DNA from: an uncultured Clostridia bacterium
GTDB lineage: Bacteria; Bacillota; Clostridia; Christensenellales; Christensenellaceae
Reading direction: 5' to 3'
Length of the DNA stretch: 63,315 nucleotides
NCBI GenBank assembly: GCA_947063485.1
Contig: CAMSSU010000004.1
Coordinates: 1 to 63,315 of the forward strand
Position 1 is the stretch's first letter. Each line of letters begins with the position of its first letter. Below, one piece after another: positions 16,563 through 24,698 of this stretch. The position numbers and the translations under genes were made by a program. The notes beneath the pieces were generated by a model. The model was not told the DNA's origin and did not search any database. It saw nothing but the letters and a program-made list of their open reading frames with translations.

Positions 16563-16591
16563 TTGCGCCATTATGGTACGATAGCTATAAT
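16563..16591 (+). promoter_or_regulatory. Promoter of the manA-like gene
   Basis: TTGCGC (16563-16568), 17-bp spacer, TATAAT (16586-16591), 43 bases before the ATG at 16635. Confidence 0.65.
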
Positions 16592-16634
16592 TCATCGTCT
16601 TAAAAATGAATATAGAATTTGGGAGGGTATTTTT

Positions 16635-17729
16635 ATGGAATTTTATCAAGTTCCTTGGCGTCTTGTTCCCAACAAGCTCGTGCGCTACCCCGGCGGAAGA
16701 GAGATCGATCGGTTCCGCGGTGTAGAGCCTGCGCTGGATAACGGCCGCCCCGAGGCATGGGTTGGATCCGACTGCATCGTCTGCAATACAGAGGAGATGG
16801 GGAACCCCTATGAGGGCAGAGCAGAGGTGGATTTGCCGGACGGCAAGCGCGTTTATCTATACGATATGCTCCAGGCGCATCCGGAAGAGATTCTGGGGCC
16901 AAAGCATATGGAGATTTCGGGCAAGAACCTGGGCGTGTTAGTCAAGCTGCTGGATGCGCAGTATCAGCTTGGCCTGCAGTCCCACCCGACGCGGGAATAC
17001 GCCAAGAAGATGTTCAACAGCGATTACGGCAAGGCAGAGAGCTGGATCGTCATCGGCATGCGCGACGACGTTCCCGAGCCGCCGTATATGTATATCGGCT
17101 TTAAAGAGGGCATGACCCGCGAGAAATTCGCAGAGCCCTACTACCGCGACGATATCCGCGCCATGGAGGAATGCTGCCATAAAGTGCAGGTGCGGCTGGG
17201 CGATGTGTTCTTCGTGGGCGCCGGCCTGCCCCATGCCATCGGCGCTGGCTGCTTCGTCGTCGAAGTGCAGGAGCCTTCAGATATCACCGTCGGCGCAGAG
17301 CGTCTCTGCAAATATAAGCCGGACGTTACGCCCGAAGAGGAAGCCGAATACGACGAGCGCCTGCTGGGAACCTATATCTACGATGGCTGCACCTATCAGG
17401 AAAACCTCAAGCGCTGGCTCATCGAGCCGACGGTCATCCGCGAGGGCGACTGGGGCAAAGAGGCTGTTCTCATCGGCGCAAACCAGACGGACTATTTCTC
17501 CTGCACGCGCCTGGATGTGAAGGGAAGCGCTCCGCTTCGGACGACGGGCTTTGTGCAGATCGGCATCGTCGTGGAGGGCAGCGGCAAGCTGGTGTATGAG
17601 GGCGGCGAGATGGAATTAAACCGCGGCGACGAGATTTTCCTGCCCTATGGGTTCGAAAATGCGCAGGTCGTCTCCCCCGAGGGCGTCGGCATCATGTGGA
17701 GCCATCCTCCGGGCGCAAAGCATCAGTAA
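16635..17729 (+). CDS. Class I mannose-6-phosphate isomerase-like cupin protein
   Basis: 364 aa; start at 16635 chosen because GGGAGGG stands eight bases before it, while the longer ORF begins inside the promoter. The type I phosphomannose isomerase metal-site region is visible: QLGLQSHPTREYAKKMF with H117, then GKAESW with E135, and LPHAIGAGCFVVEVQEPSDIT further on. The C-terminal cupin half (VVEGSGKLVYEGGE, LNRGDEIFLPYG) is complete. The family interconverts mannose-6-phosphate and fructose-6-phosphate with Zn. It forms a pair with the PfkB kinase and diverges from the SIS array, so an alternative aldose-phosphate substrate is possible. Confidence 0.85.
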   Translation: MEFYQVPWRLVPNKLVRYPGGREIDRFRGVEPALDNGRPEAWVGSDCIVCNTEEMGNPYEGRAEVDLPDGKRVYLYDMLQAHPEEILGPKHMEISGKNLGVLVKLLDAQYQLGLQSHPTREYAKKMFNSDYGKAESWIVIGMRDDVPEPPYMYIGFKEGMTREKFAEPYYRDDIRAMEECCHKVQVRLGDVFFVGAGLPHAIGAGCFVVEVQEPSDITVGAERLCKYKPDVTPEEEAEYDERLLGTYIYDGCTYQENLKRWLIEPTVIREGDWGKEAVLIGANQTDYFSCTRLDVKGSAPLRTTGFVQIGIVVEGSGKLVYEGGEMELNRGDEIFLPYGFENAQVVSPEGVGIMWSHPPGAKHQ

Positions 17730-17787
17730 TATCATACAAAGCAACACGGCTCCGGCAATGCCGGAGCCTATTTAAGGAGATACTTTT

Positions 17788-18735
17788 ATGAGAGAAGTAA
17801 TCGCATACGGAAGCTCTACTGTCGATAACCTCGTGCATATCGACCACCTGCCCACGCAAAAGGATGAAGGCGCGCAGATTCTCGAGACGAGCTGGCAGTT
17901 TGGCGGAAAAGTCGCCTCGGCGCTGACGGCCATTGGGCAGCTCGGCGCGAGCGGCTCCATGATCGGCATGGTCGGCGCAGATTTCTACGGCGAGTGCATC
18001 ATCCGGGATTTTGAGCGCTACAACATCGATACCTCGCATATCCTCCAGGACGGCACATCCGCCTTCTCCCTGGTGCTTTCCGACGAAGTGACCCATGGCC
18101 GCAATATCATCTTTGAGATGTCCAAAGGCCGCAAATACGGCGTAGAAGATATCGATGAGGCGTTTGTCGCCCAGCATAAGATTCTGCATCTGGAGAACGC
18201 CGATGCAGTCAGCCACCGCCTGGCGGACATCATGCATCAGGCGGGCGGCATCGTTACGGTAGACGGCGACGGCTATTCGGATGAGATGCAGGCCATGATG
18301 CCCAAGTTCGATGTATTCATCGGCTCGGAATTCTACTATACCAAGCTCTTTGGCGAGAGTGAGGATTTTGAGAGCAATCTGGAAAAGGTCCGCAAAATGG
18401 GCCCGAAGATCGCAGTCTTTACGCTGGGCGACCGCGGCTCTGTCGTCAAGTGGGACGACGGCTTCTACTTCGCTCCGGGCTACAAAGTGAAGGTTGTGGA
18501 TACGGTTGGCGCAGGAGACGTCTACCACGGCGCGTATCTCTATGCGCTGCTGCAGAATATGCGCCCGGATGAGGCCGCGCAGTTCTCCAATGCCGTCTCC
18601 TCCATCAAGTGCACGGCTATCGGCGGCCGCGCAGGCGTGCCCAACCGCGAGATGGTGGATTCCTATATGAAGACCGGCGAATACGACCGCACGCTCATTG
18701 AGGAAAAACTCGCGCGCTATAAAATTTTGGCTTAG
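17788..18735 (+). CDS. PfkB-family carbohydrate kinase
   Basis: 315 aa. Ribokinase fold: N-terminal VIAYGSSTVDNLVHIDHLP, the GGKVASALTAIGQLG sugar/lid region near residue 38, and the C-terminal anion-hole motif DTVGAGDVYHGAY with catalytic D244. An ATP-dependent sugar or sugar-phosphate kinase; the substrate is not readable. It follows the manA-like gene by 58 bases that contain a GC hairpin (CTCCGGCAATGCCGGAG at 17750-17766) without a T run, which may set the ratio of the two products. AAGGAG is positioned before the ATG. A strong terminator follows. Confidence 0.88.
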   Translation: MREVIAYGSSTVDNLVHIDHLPTQKDEGAQILETSWQFGGKVASALTAIGQLGASGSMIGMVGADFYGECIIRDFERYNIDTSHILQDGTSAFSLVLSDEVTHGRNIIFEMSKGRKYGVEDIDEAFVAQHKILHLENADAVSHRLADIMHQAGGIVTVDGDGYSDEMQAMMPKFDVFIGSEFYYTKLFGESEDFESNLEKVRKMGPKIAVFTLGDRGSVVKWDDGFYFAPGYKVKVVDTVGAGDVYHGAYLYALLQNMRPDEAAQFSNAVSSIKCTAIGGRAGVPNREMVDSYMKTGEYDRTLIEEKLARYKILA

Positions 18736-18796
18736 TTTTTTGAAAAAACAAGCTCACCCAAAAAACAAATAGAAAAACGATGTATGGAGGAATCCA

Positions 18797-18823
18797 AAGG
18801 GCCGCCGTTTGGCGGCCCTTTTT
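18797..18823 (+). terminator. Intrinsic terminator after the PfkB kinase
   Basis: AAGGGCCGCC-gttt-GGCGGCCCTT followed by T run. Confidence 0.9.
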
Positions 18824-18882
18824 ATCGTGTGAAAAGCTGTGTCATTGTAATGAAAAAATACAATGCTTTGGGGGAATGAAAT

Positions 18883-19131
18883 TCACCTCATATGAGAGTC
18901 CAAATTTGGTTCTACAAATAGAATCAAATCTGGCTGGCCTTCGCTCCATCCTTCGCTCTCGTCCCGGCAGTGCCAATGTTCCTGTTCATCTGCCGGAAAC
19001 TGCGCGAATTTCCCGCGAACATTCTGCAAGAATCCGATGACTTGCTCCAGCTCCCCTTGCTCAAGGTTTAAGACAATTTCATCCAGCTCTGCCCAATCCT
19101 CTTTTCCTTTTTCACGCCCAAACAAAAACAT
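18883..19131 (-). CDS. Small acidic hypothetical protein, 82 aa
   Basis: I do not recognise the family. The start at 19131 is set by AAGGAGGG nine bases upstream; the longer reading would run back through the pepD terminator. The product is acidic, with a predicted helix (LDEIVLNLEQGELEQVIGFLQNVRG) and a Trp/His-containing segment, no membrane helix or signal. It stops with TGA. It lies just behind pepD on the same strand but after that gene's terminator, so it is probably expressed by readthrough or from its own weak promoter. Confidence 0.6.
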   Translation of the reverse strand: MFLFGREKGKEDWAELDEIVLNLEQGELEQVIGFLQNVRGKFAQFPADEQEHWHCRDESEGWSEGQPDLILFVEPNLDSHMR

Positions 19132-19157
19132 ATACCGTCCCTCCTTTTTCAAGCGAT

Positions 19158-19191
19158 AAAAAGAAGCGCCTGCTCTGCGAGCTGGCGCCTC
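19158..19191 (-). terminator. Intrinsic terminator of pepD
   Basis: Minus strand GAGGCGCC / GGCGCTTC stem (19163-19170 with 19184-19191) followed by a T run (19158-19162). Confidence 0.75.
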
Positions 19192-19202
19192 TGCCATTCT
19201 AT

Positions 19203-20639
19203 CTACTTTGCCAGTTTTTCCAGCAATGCACGGACAAACTGATAGACCCGGTTCATGGAAGAAATCGAGACTTCCTCATCCGGCGTATGCCCGTTATGCT
19301 CATCCGGCCCGATGGCGACGATATCCAGCTCCGGAACTTTCGCCTTGAGCAGGCCGCATTCCAGCCCGGCGTGAATCGCTTCAATCTTGAAGGGCTTTTT
19401 GAACATCTCTTCATATGTGCTCTTGGCGAGATCGCGCACTTTGGAATCGGGATCATAGGCCCAGCCGGGATAGCGGCTTCTCAGATGGAATTCAAAGCCA
19501 AAGGCATCTGCCAGAATGCGCAGCCGCTGCTCAGTCTGATCCTGGCGGCTTTCCACGCTGCTTCTGGGGGAGAAAGCCACCCAAATATCTGCGCCTTCCG
19601 TATGGACGACGCCCATATTGCTGGAGCTTTCCACTAGCCCTTCCATCGTCGGGCTCATGGAGAGCACACCGTTGGGCGCTAAATAGAGCAGGCCGACGAC
19701 ATCCTTGGTGCAGGCGCAGTCGCCCATGGTTGCCGGCGCATCCACCTCACTCACCTCGATTTTAAATCCCTTATCCAGCTCGGTGCATTCGGCCAGAATC
19801 TCTTTTTCCAGTTTCTCTACAGCCTGTTTTGCCGCCAAAACATCCGGCACTGCGATGATCGCGACGCATTCTCTTGGAATCGCGTTATCCTTGCTGCCGC
19901 CCGTCAGGGAAACGATGTTCACCTTGGGCAGGTTATAGAGCACGCGTCCCATCACGGCGTTGGCGTTGGCGCGGTTGGAATTGATCTCCCCGCCGCTGTG
20001 GCCGCCCATCAGCCCCTTGACTTCCAGCTTGAGCGCCGTCCCGGCAAAAGGAACCTGCTCCATGCTCTTTTTCATATCGATGCGCATGCCGCCGGCGCAG
20101 GAAACTGTCGCAACGCCTTCCGGGCCCGCATCCATGTTGATCATGGTCTTGGCGGAAATCTGGCTGCCATCGAAATTTCTCGCGCCGTCCAGCCCGGTCT
20201 CCTCCTGCACGGTAAACAGGCATTCCAGCGCCGGGTGCACCAGCGTATCATCCTCCAAAATTGCCAGCATATAGCAGACGGCCGTGCCGTTATCCGCGCC
20301 CAGCGTCGTGCCCTCCGCCTTGAGGTAGTCCCCCTCAATATAGAGCTTTAGGGGATCCTTCTCAAAATCATGCATATAGTCGTTATTCTTCTCGCAGACG
20401 ATATCCGTATGCCCCTGAAGCAGCACCGCCCCCACCTTTTCGCACCCAGGCGAAGCGGGCTTTTTGATCATGACGTTGTGCATCTCATCCCGATAGCAGG
20501 ACAGCCCATGCTCCCTCGCGAACGCCTCCAGATAGTCGGCAACGCCTTTTTCATTGCCGGATCCCCGGGGAATCGCGCTGATCTCCTCAAAATAGCTGAG
20601 CACCCGAGCGGGCTCCAATCCTTTTGTTACAATATTCAT
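19203..20639 (-). CDS. pepD: Aminoacyl-histidine dipeptidase (PepD family, M20)
   Basis: 478 aa. Cytosolic Zn dipeptidase of family M20C with broad Xaa-His and related dipeptide specificity. Metal-site motifs are seen as LLQGHTDIV near residue 78, TLGADNGTAV near 115, and VQEETGLDGA near 146, the last containing the catalytic Glu. ATG at 20639 is preferred over 20648 because AAGGAG lies nine bases before it and would overlap the earlier ATG. Its own promoter lies upstream at 20691-20719. Confidence 0.93.
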   Translation of the reverse strand: MNIVTKGLEPARVLSYFEEISAIPRGSGNEKGVADYLEAFAREHGLSCYRDEMHNVMIKKPASPGCEKVGAVLLQGHTDIVCEKNNDYMHDFEKDPLKLYIEGDYLKAEGTTLGADNGTAVCYMLAILEDDTLVHPALECLFTVQEETGLDGARNFDGSQISAKTMINMDAGPEGVATVSCAGGMRIDMKKSMEQVPFAGTALKLEVKGLMGGHSGGEINSNRANANAVMGRVLYNLPKVNIVSLTGGSKDNAIPRECVAIIAVPDVLAAKQAVEKLEKEILAECTELDKGFKIEVSEVDAPATMGDCACTKDVVGLLYLAPNGVLSMSPTMEGLVESSSNMGVVHTEGADIWVAFSPRSSVESRQDQTEQRLRILADAFGFEFHLRSRYPGWAYDPDSKVRDLAKSTYEEMFKKPFKIEAIHAGLECGLLKAKVPELDIVAIGPDEHNGHTPDEEVSISSMNRVYQFVRALLEKLAK

Positions 20640-20690
20640 CTTGCACATCTCCTTTTTACGCTATCCGCACGCGCGTTTGTTCCAACCTCT

Positions 20691-20719
20691 ATGATACACG
20701 AAACCGCCCGGCTCTTCAA
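20691..20719 (-). promoter_or_regulatory. Promoter of pepD
   Basis: Minus strand TTGAAG (20714-20719), 17-bp spacer, TATCAT (20691-20696). Confidence 0.6.
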
Positions 20720-20743
20720 TCGCCTCTTTTCCGGCCGGAAGTT

Positions 20744-21745
20744 TTATTCCTCGAATACCAGAACTTTGAGCCGGTACTGCACCTCTTCTCCTGGCGCGAT
20801 GGTCTTGAGGCTGCCATTCTCCCGCGCGTCTGCCATGCCGTTGATGGTGGCGTTGCAGGGCTCCAGGCCCGTAACGAAGGTGCCCTTGGCCAGCATTTTC
20901 CACTGCACGAAGTGATCCAGCGTGCTCTTGTCGAAGAGAATCTTCAGCCCCAGTTTTTCCTGCGGGTTATAGATGCCCGCCGTGGCCCAGCCGTTTTCAT
21001 CCGTCTCCAGATCGTGATAATAGCACATCTCTTCGTATCCCGCCGCCGGAGAAGTGATCTCCAAATATCGATCCGCGTAATCCGCCGCGTGCTGCGTTCT
21101 GGGCGTAACCTTCTTTGTGGGCAAGATCAGCTGAGACTGCTCGCAAAGCAGCGGGTAGCCCATATTGAAGTGGTAGAGCACCATCAGCGGCGATTCCTCA
21201 AACCCGTTGTTGAGCACCTTATCCTGCAAATCGATCTCGTTTGCGCCGTATCGGATGGTAACCGTGCGCTTGAGCAGCAGCTGCGTCCCATAGCCGTTAT
21301 CCCGCATGATGGCCGAAATGCTGACGGCCGGCGCGCCGTTTTCCTCAAAATAATGGATGTTCACATGCTCCGCCGGGACAGCCGTAATATTGCCGTGCGG
21401 GCCGTAATATGCGTCGTTTTCCCGGCAGGGCAGGCCGATATTGCGCAGGCCGCAGGTCAGCATCATGCCGCCGAAAAACATCTGGCCCATGCCGCCGGCT
21501 TCCTCTGCAAAGTAAGCGGGCGCGGCGATTCCCGTGGGCGTAAAGAAGTTGAGCGTCTGCCCCTTGTATTTGAGGCGGTAGAAATCCATCCCGCGATCGG
21601 GCAGAAGCGTCAGCTCCAGCCCTGCGCCGTTGCTGATATCGATGGCCCGAACCCCCTCTGCTTTTCCGCCCATCAAGCGGTATTCCTTCACTTCAAACAC
21701 CTGGGCGATATCCCCAAGGTATTCCCGCAGTTTTTTGAACTCCAT
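20744..21745 (-). CDS. DUF4432 family protein, aldose-1-epimerase-like
   Basis: 333 aa. Galactose-mutarotase-like beta-sandwich signature: ELTLLPDRGMDFYRLKYKG near residue 45-65, YGPHGNI near 115 and HFNMGYPLL near 190. These fit the DUF4432 subgroup of aldose epimerase-like proteins; residues of the mutarotase active site (an Arg/His/Glu set) are plausible but the substrate is unknown. It sits 24 bases after a PfkB-like gene in one operon, which suggests work on the same sugar. Confidence 0.8.
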   Translation of the reverse strand: MEFKKLREYLGDIAQVFEVKEYRLMGGKAEGVRAIDISNGAGLELTLLPDRGMDFYRLKYKGQTLNFFTPTGIAAPAYFAEEAGGMGQMFFGGMMLTCGLRNIGLPCRENDAYYGPHGNITAVPAEHVNIHYFEENGAPAVSISAIMRDNGYGTQLLLKRTVTIRYGANEIDLQDKVLNNGFEESPLMVLYHFNMGYPLLCEQSQLILPTKKVTPRTQHAADYADRYLEITSPAAGYEEMCYYHDLETDENGWATAGIYNPQEKLGLKILFDKSTLDHFVQWKMLAKGTFVTGLEPCNATINGMADARENGSLKTIAPGEEVQYRLKVLVFEE

Positions 21746-21769
21746 TTTTTCTCCTCCCCTTTTCTAAAC

Positions 21770-22687
21770 CTATTTATCCATCTCCTGCACGGCAATCTCT
21801 CTGGCGCGCTGCTCGAAATGCTGCCGCTGCGCCGGCATATCCTTGCAGAGCAGTTCTCTGCCCGCCGCCGCACTGCGCAAAAGCGCTTCCCCCGCGCCAT
21901 GCTGTGCCGCGTGGGCAAGCCCGGCCGCCGCCCCAGCCCGCATTCCCTTCTGCTCTCCAAAAATCGGCGCAGAAAAGGCCTTTTGGGGCGAGACCAGCAG
22001 CAGCTTTTCCCGCGTCTCCACGCAGAGATACGCACCGCCGCTCTGCTCTAAAATCTCCCTGGCGGCCGCGCAGCATTCCTGCTCACCCCCCAGGGTTCTT
22101 CCAGCCAAGCCCTCCAAATCCTCTTTGCATAAGAGCGCGGCGTAAGGCCCTGCCAAAACTCCTTTTTCCAGATTCTCCTCCTGCGCCGCCAAAACCGCCC
22201 GCACTTTGCGATCTTTGGCCATACCGATGAGCTCTGCGTAAATTTCCGGCCCGATGCCCAGCGGGATATGCCCGCCCAAGGCGACCACGTCTCCCTCGCC
22301 CATCTCCGAAAGGTTGCGCGCATAGGCGACTTCCATTTGCTCCACCGCTCTGCCCTCTATGGCTGTGCCCTGCTGAATACAGCGGGTTGTCTCGCCCTTT
22401 TTATCGTAGATGGCAATGCGCATGCGAAGCGCACCGGGCACTTTGATAAAATCCCGCTCCACTCCAGCATCCGCCAAAACCTGCGAGATGATTCTCTCCC
22501 CCTCTGCCGAGCAAAATCCCATGCAGAGCACCTCATCCCCCAGCTCTCTGAGCGCCGTTCCCATGCGAATACCTCTGCCCGAGACGCCCTCTCTCATGCC
22601 AGAGGCCAGATTATCCTTCCCATATTGGAGTTCAGGCAGCCAAACCCTGCACTCCACCCATGGGCTGAGCGTCATTGTGAGTACCAT
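21770..22687 (-). CDS. 1-phosphofructokinase/LacC-like PfkB protein lacking the usual catalytic Asp
   Basis: 305 aa from the ATG at 22687 (AAAAGGAGAGG upstream). The N-terminal half follows the 1-phosphofructokinase/tagatose-6-phosphate kinase plan: TMTLSPWVECRVWLPEL, then GVSGRGIRMGTALRELG, then DFIKVPGALRMRIAIYD. At the C-terminus, where active members have a VGAGD anion hole with catalytic Asp, this protein reads IFGEQKGMRAGAAAGL. So the fold seems retained but the base is missing, and it may be a pseudokinase or sugar-binding protein. The nucleotide region is Ala-rich. First gene of the operon with the DUF4432 gene. Confidence 0.7.
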   Translation of the reverse strand: MVLTMTLSPWVECRVWLPELQYGKDNLASGMREGVSGRGIRMGTALRELGDEVLCMGFCSAEGERIISQVLADAGVERDFIKVPGALRMRIAIYDKKGETTRCIQQGTAIEGRAVEQMEVAYARNLSEMGEGDVVALGGHIPLGIGPEIYAELIGMAKDRKVRAVLAAQEENLEKGVLAGPYAALLCKEDLEGLAGRTLGGEQECCAAAREILEQSGGAYLCVETREKLLLVSPQKAFSAPIFGEQKGMRAGAAAGLAHAAQHGAGEALLRSAAAGRELLCKDMPAQRQHFEQRAREIAVQEMDK

Positions 22688-22812
22688 AAACCTCTCCTTT
22701 TCAAATCTCAAAGCGCGTTCCTGCGTGCAGCAGCCCCCTCATTGCCGCCCTTCATGCACCGCGGAAACATGCTTTTTCCTGTTATATCAATTTACATCTG
22801 GATAATAGATTT

Positions 22813-22841
22813 ATTATAGCAAAGAGGCGGCCAAAGCGCAA
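22813..22841 (-). promoter_or_regulatory. Promoter of the LacC-like/DUF4432 operon
   Basis: Minus strand TTGCGC (22836-22841), 17-bp spacer, TATAAT (22813-22818). Confidence 0.65.
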
Positions 22842-22872
22842 TGTATCTGCGCGCTCTTTTTCACGCCGAAAT

Positions 22873-22902
22873 TTGACAAATTCCGCTATATTGCAATAAA
22901 AT
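22873..22902 (+). promoter_or_regulatory. Promoter of the glycolipid operon
   Basis: TTGACA (22873-22878), 18-bp spacer, TAAAAT (22897-22902), 35 bases before the glycosyltransferase start. Divergent from the promoter at 22813. Confidence 0.65.
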
Positions 22903-22936
22903 AAGGAAAAGCTATCTGGGAACGCTAGGGAGGCTT

Positions 22937-24049
22937 ATGATGAAAGCACTCATTTTATCGACCAATACAGGAGGCGGGCACAATACCGCCGGCAAGGCCG
23001 TTTTAGAGGCGCTGCGCGAACGCAATGTTGAGACGCGCATGCGCGATATTTTGCTGTTCTCCGGAAAGAAAAAATCCAAAGTCGTCTGCGATACCTATGT
23101 CAATATCACAACCAAGGCGCCGGCGCTCTTTGGCCTGGCCTATCAGGCGGGCAAGTTTATCAGCACCAATAAGTTCAAGTCCGTCATCTACTATGCCAAT
23201 AAATCAGCGGCGCGGCGGCTTTCTTCCTATATCGAGAAAAACGGCTTTGATGCCATCCTCATGCCGCATCTGTTCCCCGCCGAGACCATCACAGCCATCC
23301 GCAAAAATTACGGACTGGCGGCCAAAACCTACGCCATTGCAACGGATTATACCTGCATCCCCTTTTGGGAGGAAACCGAGCCGGACTATTTTTTCATCCC
23401 GCACGAGGATCTGAAGGCGGAATTCATGCAAAAAGGCATTCCGGAGGAAAAGCTCATCGTCTCGGGCATTCCCGTCGCCCGGCGGTTTACCATCCGCCAG
23501 GATAAGGCCGAAGCGCGCAGGCAGCTGGGCCTTCCCGAGCAGGGCAGGATCTTCCTCATCATGACGGGCAGCATGGGCTATGGGAATATCGATGCGCTGG
23601 TCTGCGAACTGCTTTCCCTCTGCGGAGCGCAGGAGCATATCGTCGTGCTGGGCGGAAACAACGAAGCGCTCAAAAGCGCACTGCGGGAAAAATTTTACGG
23701 GACAAACGCGTGCATCCTGGATTATACCAGCCGCGTGGACGAATATATGGACGCCTGCGACCTGCTCTTTACCAAGCCCGGCGGGCTGACCAGCACAGAG
23801 GCCGCGGCCAAGTGCATTCCACTGGTGCATACGGCGCCTATCCCCGGATGCGAAAACTGCAACGCGCAGTTTTTCGCCTCGCATGGTCTTTCCATCACCG
23901 GCGAAGACATGCGCTCTCTGGCGCGGCAGGCTTATGAGCTCTGCGGCGACCAGGCGGCGCTGGAGCGTATGCGGGCCGCGCAGGAGAAGGAGATTCACCG
24001 CTTTGCCGCAGATGCGATCTGCGATTTTATCCTAAAGGAGGCGCGATAA
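22937..24049 (+). CDS. MGDG synthase/UgtP-type diacylglycerol glycosyltransferase family
   Basis: 370 aa (a second ATG at 22940 fits the AGGGAGG spacing better and may be the true start). N-terminal LILSTNTGGGHNTAGKA is the acceptor-side loop of the MGDG-synthase domain; the GT28 C-terminal half has TGSMGYGN near residue 213 and FTKPGGLTSTEAAAK near 274-288, the UDP-sugar binding region. Members transfer glucose or galactose to diacylglycerol at the membrane (glycolipids and lipoteichoic acid anchors). It is two bases upstream of a PlsY-like gene, so this operon probably links glycerolipid synthesis with glycosylation. Confidence 0.88.
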   Translation: MMKALILSTNTGGGHNTAGKAVLEALRERNVETRMRDILLFSGKKKSKVVCDTYVNITTKAPALFGLAYQAGKFISTNKFKSVIYYANKSAARRLSSYIEKNGFDAILMPHLFPAETITAIRKNYGLAAKTYAIATDYTCIPFWEETEPDYFFIPHEDLKAEFMQKGIPEEKLIVSGIPVARRFTIRQDKAEARRQLGLPEQGRIFLIMTGSMGYGNIDALVCELLSLCGAQEHIVVLGGNNEALKSALREKFYGTNACILDYTSRVDEYMDACDLLFTKPGGLTSTEAAAKCIPLVHTAPIPGCENCNAQFFASHGLSITGEDMRSLARQAYELCGDQAALERMRAAQEKEIHRFAADAICDFILKEAR

Positions 24050-24050
24050 C

Positions 24051-24674
24051 ATGGGAAGTATTTCTCTCTGCCTGGCTTTTGCCATTATGGGCTTCTTTCT
24101 GGGAAGCGTCATGTTTGCCCTGATCCTTCCCCGGCATTTTAAGGGGATCGATATCCGAAAGCTCAGCGACGATAAAAACCCTGGCACAGCCAATGCCGTC
24201 AAATACGGCGGCGTCGCCCTGGGCTTGCTTTGCCTGTTGGGCGATCTGCTCAAGGCTGGCCTGCCCGTTTATCTGGCGCGCCGTTTCTGCGGCATGGAGC
24301 ACCCGCTTTTTGCGCTGGTCATGGCGGCGCCGGTTTTGGGCCATGCCTTCTCCCCCTTTTTAGGAGGGCATGGCGGCAAGGCAATTGCGCCTGCCTTCGG
24401 CGTGCTGGCCGCTCTGCTCCCGGCGGATCTTTCTTTTGGCGTTTTGGCCATCGCATTCATCTTCTTCTCTCTTGTCGTCGTGATCACGCCCAATCGCCTG
24501 CGGACGATTGCAGCTTTTGCCGTTCTGGTCATTTACAGCATTTTGGTGAATCAGCATGGCTCCGTCGCCCTGGGCTGCACGCTGCTCTCGGCCACCGTCA
24601 TCCTCAAGCATTGGCGGCCGCTTCCCCAGGAAGCCCCCGGCATTTCATTTTTCGGGCGGCATAATCCCGCCTAA
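24051..24674 (+). CDS. PlsY-like glycerol-3-phosphate acyltransferase
   Basis: 207 aa with five to seven hydrophobic segments. PlsY motifs are recognisable: LGSVMFALIL in helix 1, KLSDDKNPGTANAVKYGG near residue 37-54 (phosphate-binding region) and GHAFSPFLGGHGGKA near 99-113. PlsY transfers acyl from acyl-phosphate to glycerol-3-phosphate, the first step of phospholipid synthesis. The middle region reads YGGVALGLLCLLGDLLKA, slightly off the usual spacing, so this may be a paralog rather than the housekeeping enzyme. It starts one base after the glycosyltransferase stop, which implies coupling. Confidence 0.82.
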   Translation: MGSISLCLAFAIMGFFLGSVMFALILPRHFKGIDIRKLSDDKNPGTANAVKYGGVALGLLCLLGDLLKAGLPVYLARRFCGMEHPLFALVMAAPVLGHAFSPFLGGHGGKAIAPAFGVLAALLPADLSFGVLAIAFIFFSLVVVITPNRLRTIAAFAVLVIYSILVNQHGSVALGCTLLSATVILKHWRPLPQEAPGISFFGRHNPA

Positions 24675-24698
24675 TTTTTGAGACAGAAAGGAAATACG

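Noticed and set aside
17750-17766. Hairpin between the manA-like gene and the PfkB kinase as a terminator
   Set aside because: The stem is GC-rich but is followed by ATTTAAGGAG and the kinase start, without a T run; it is more likely an mRNA-processing or stability element.
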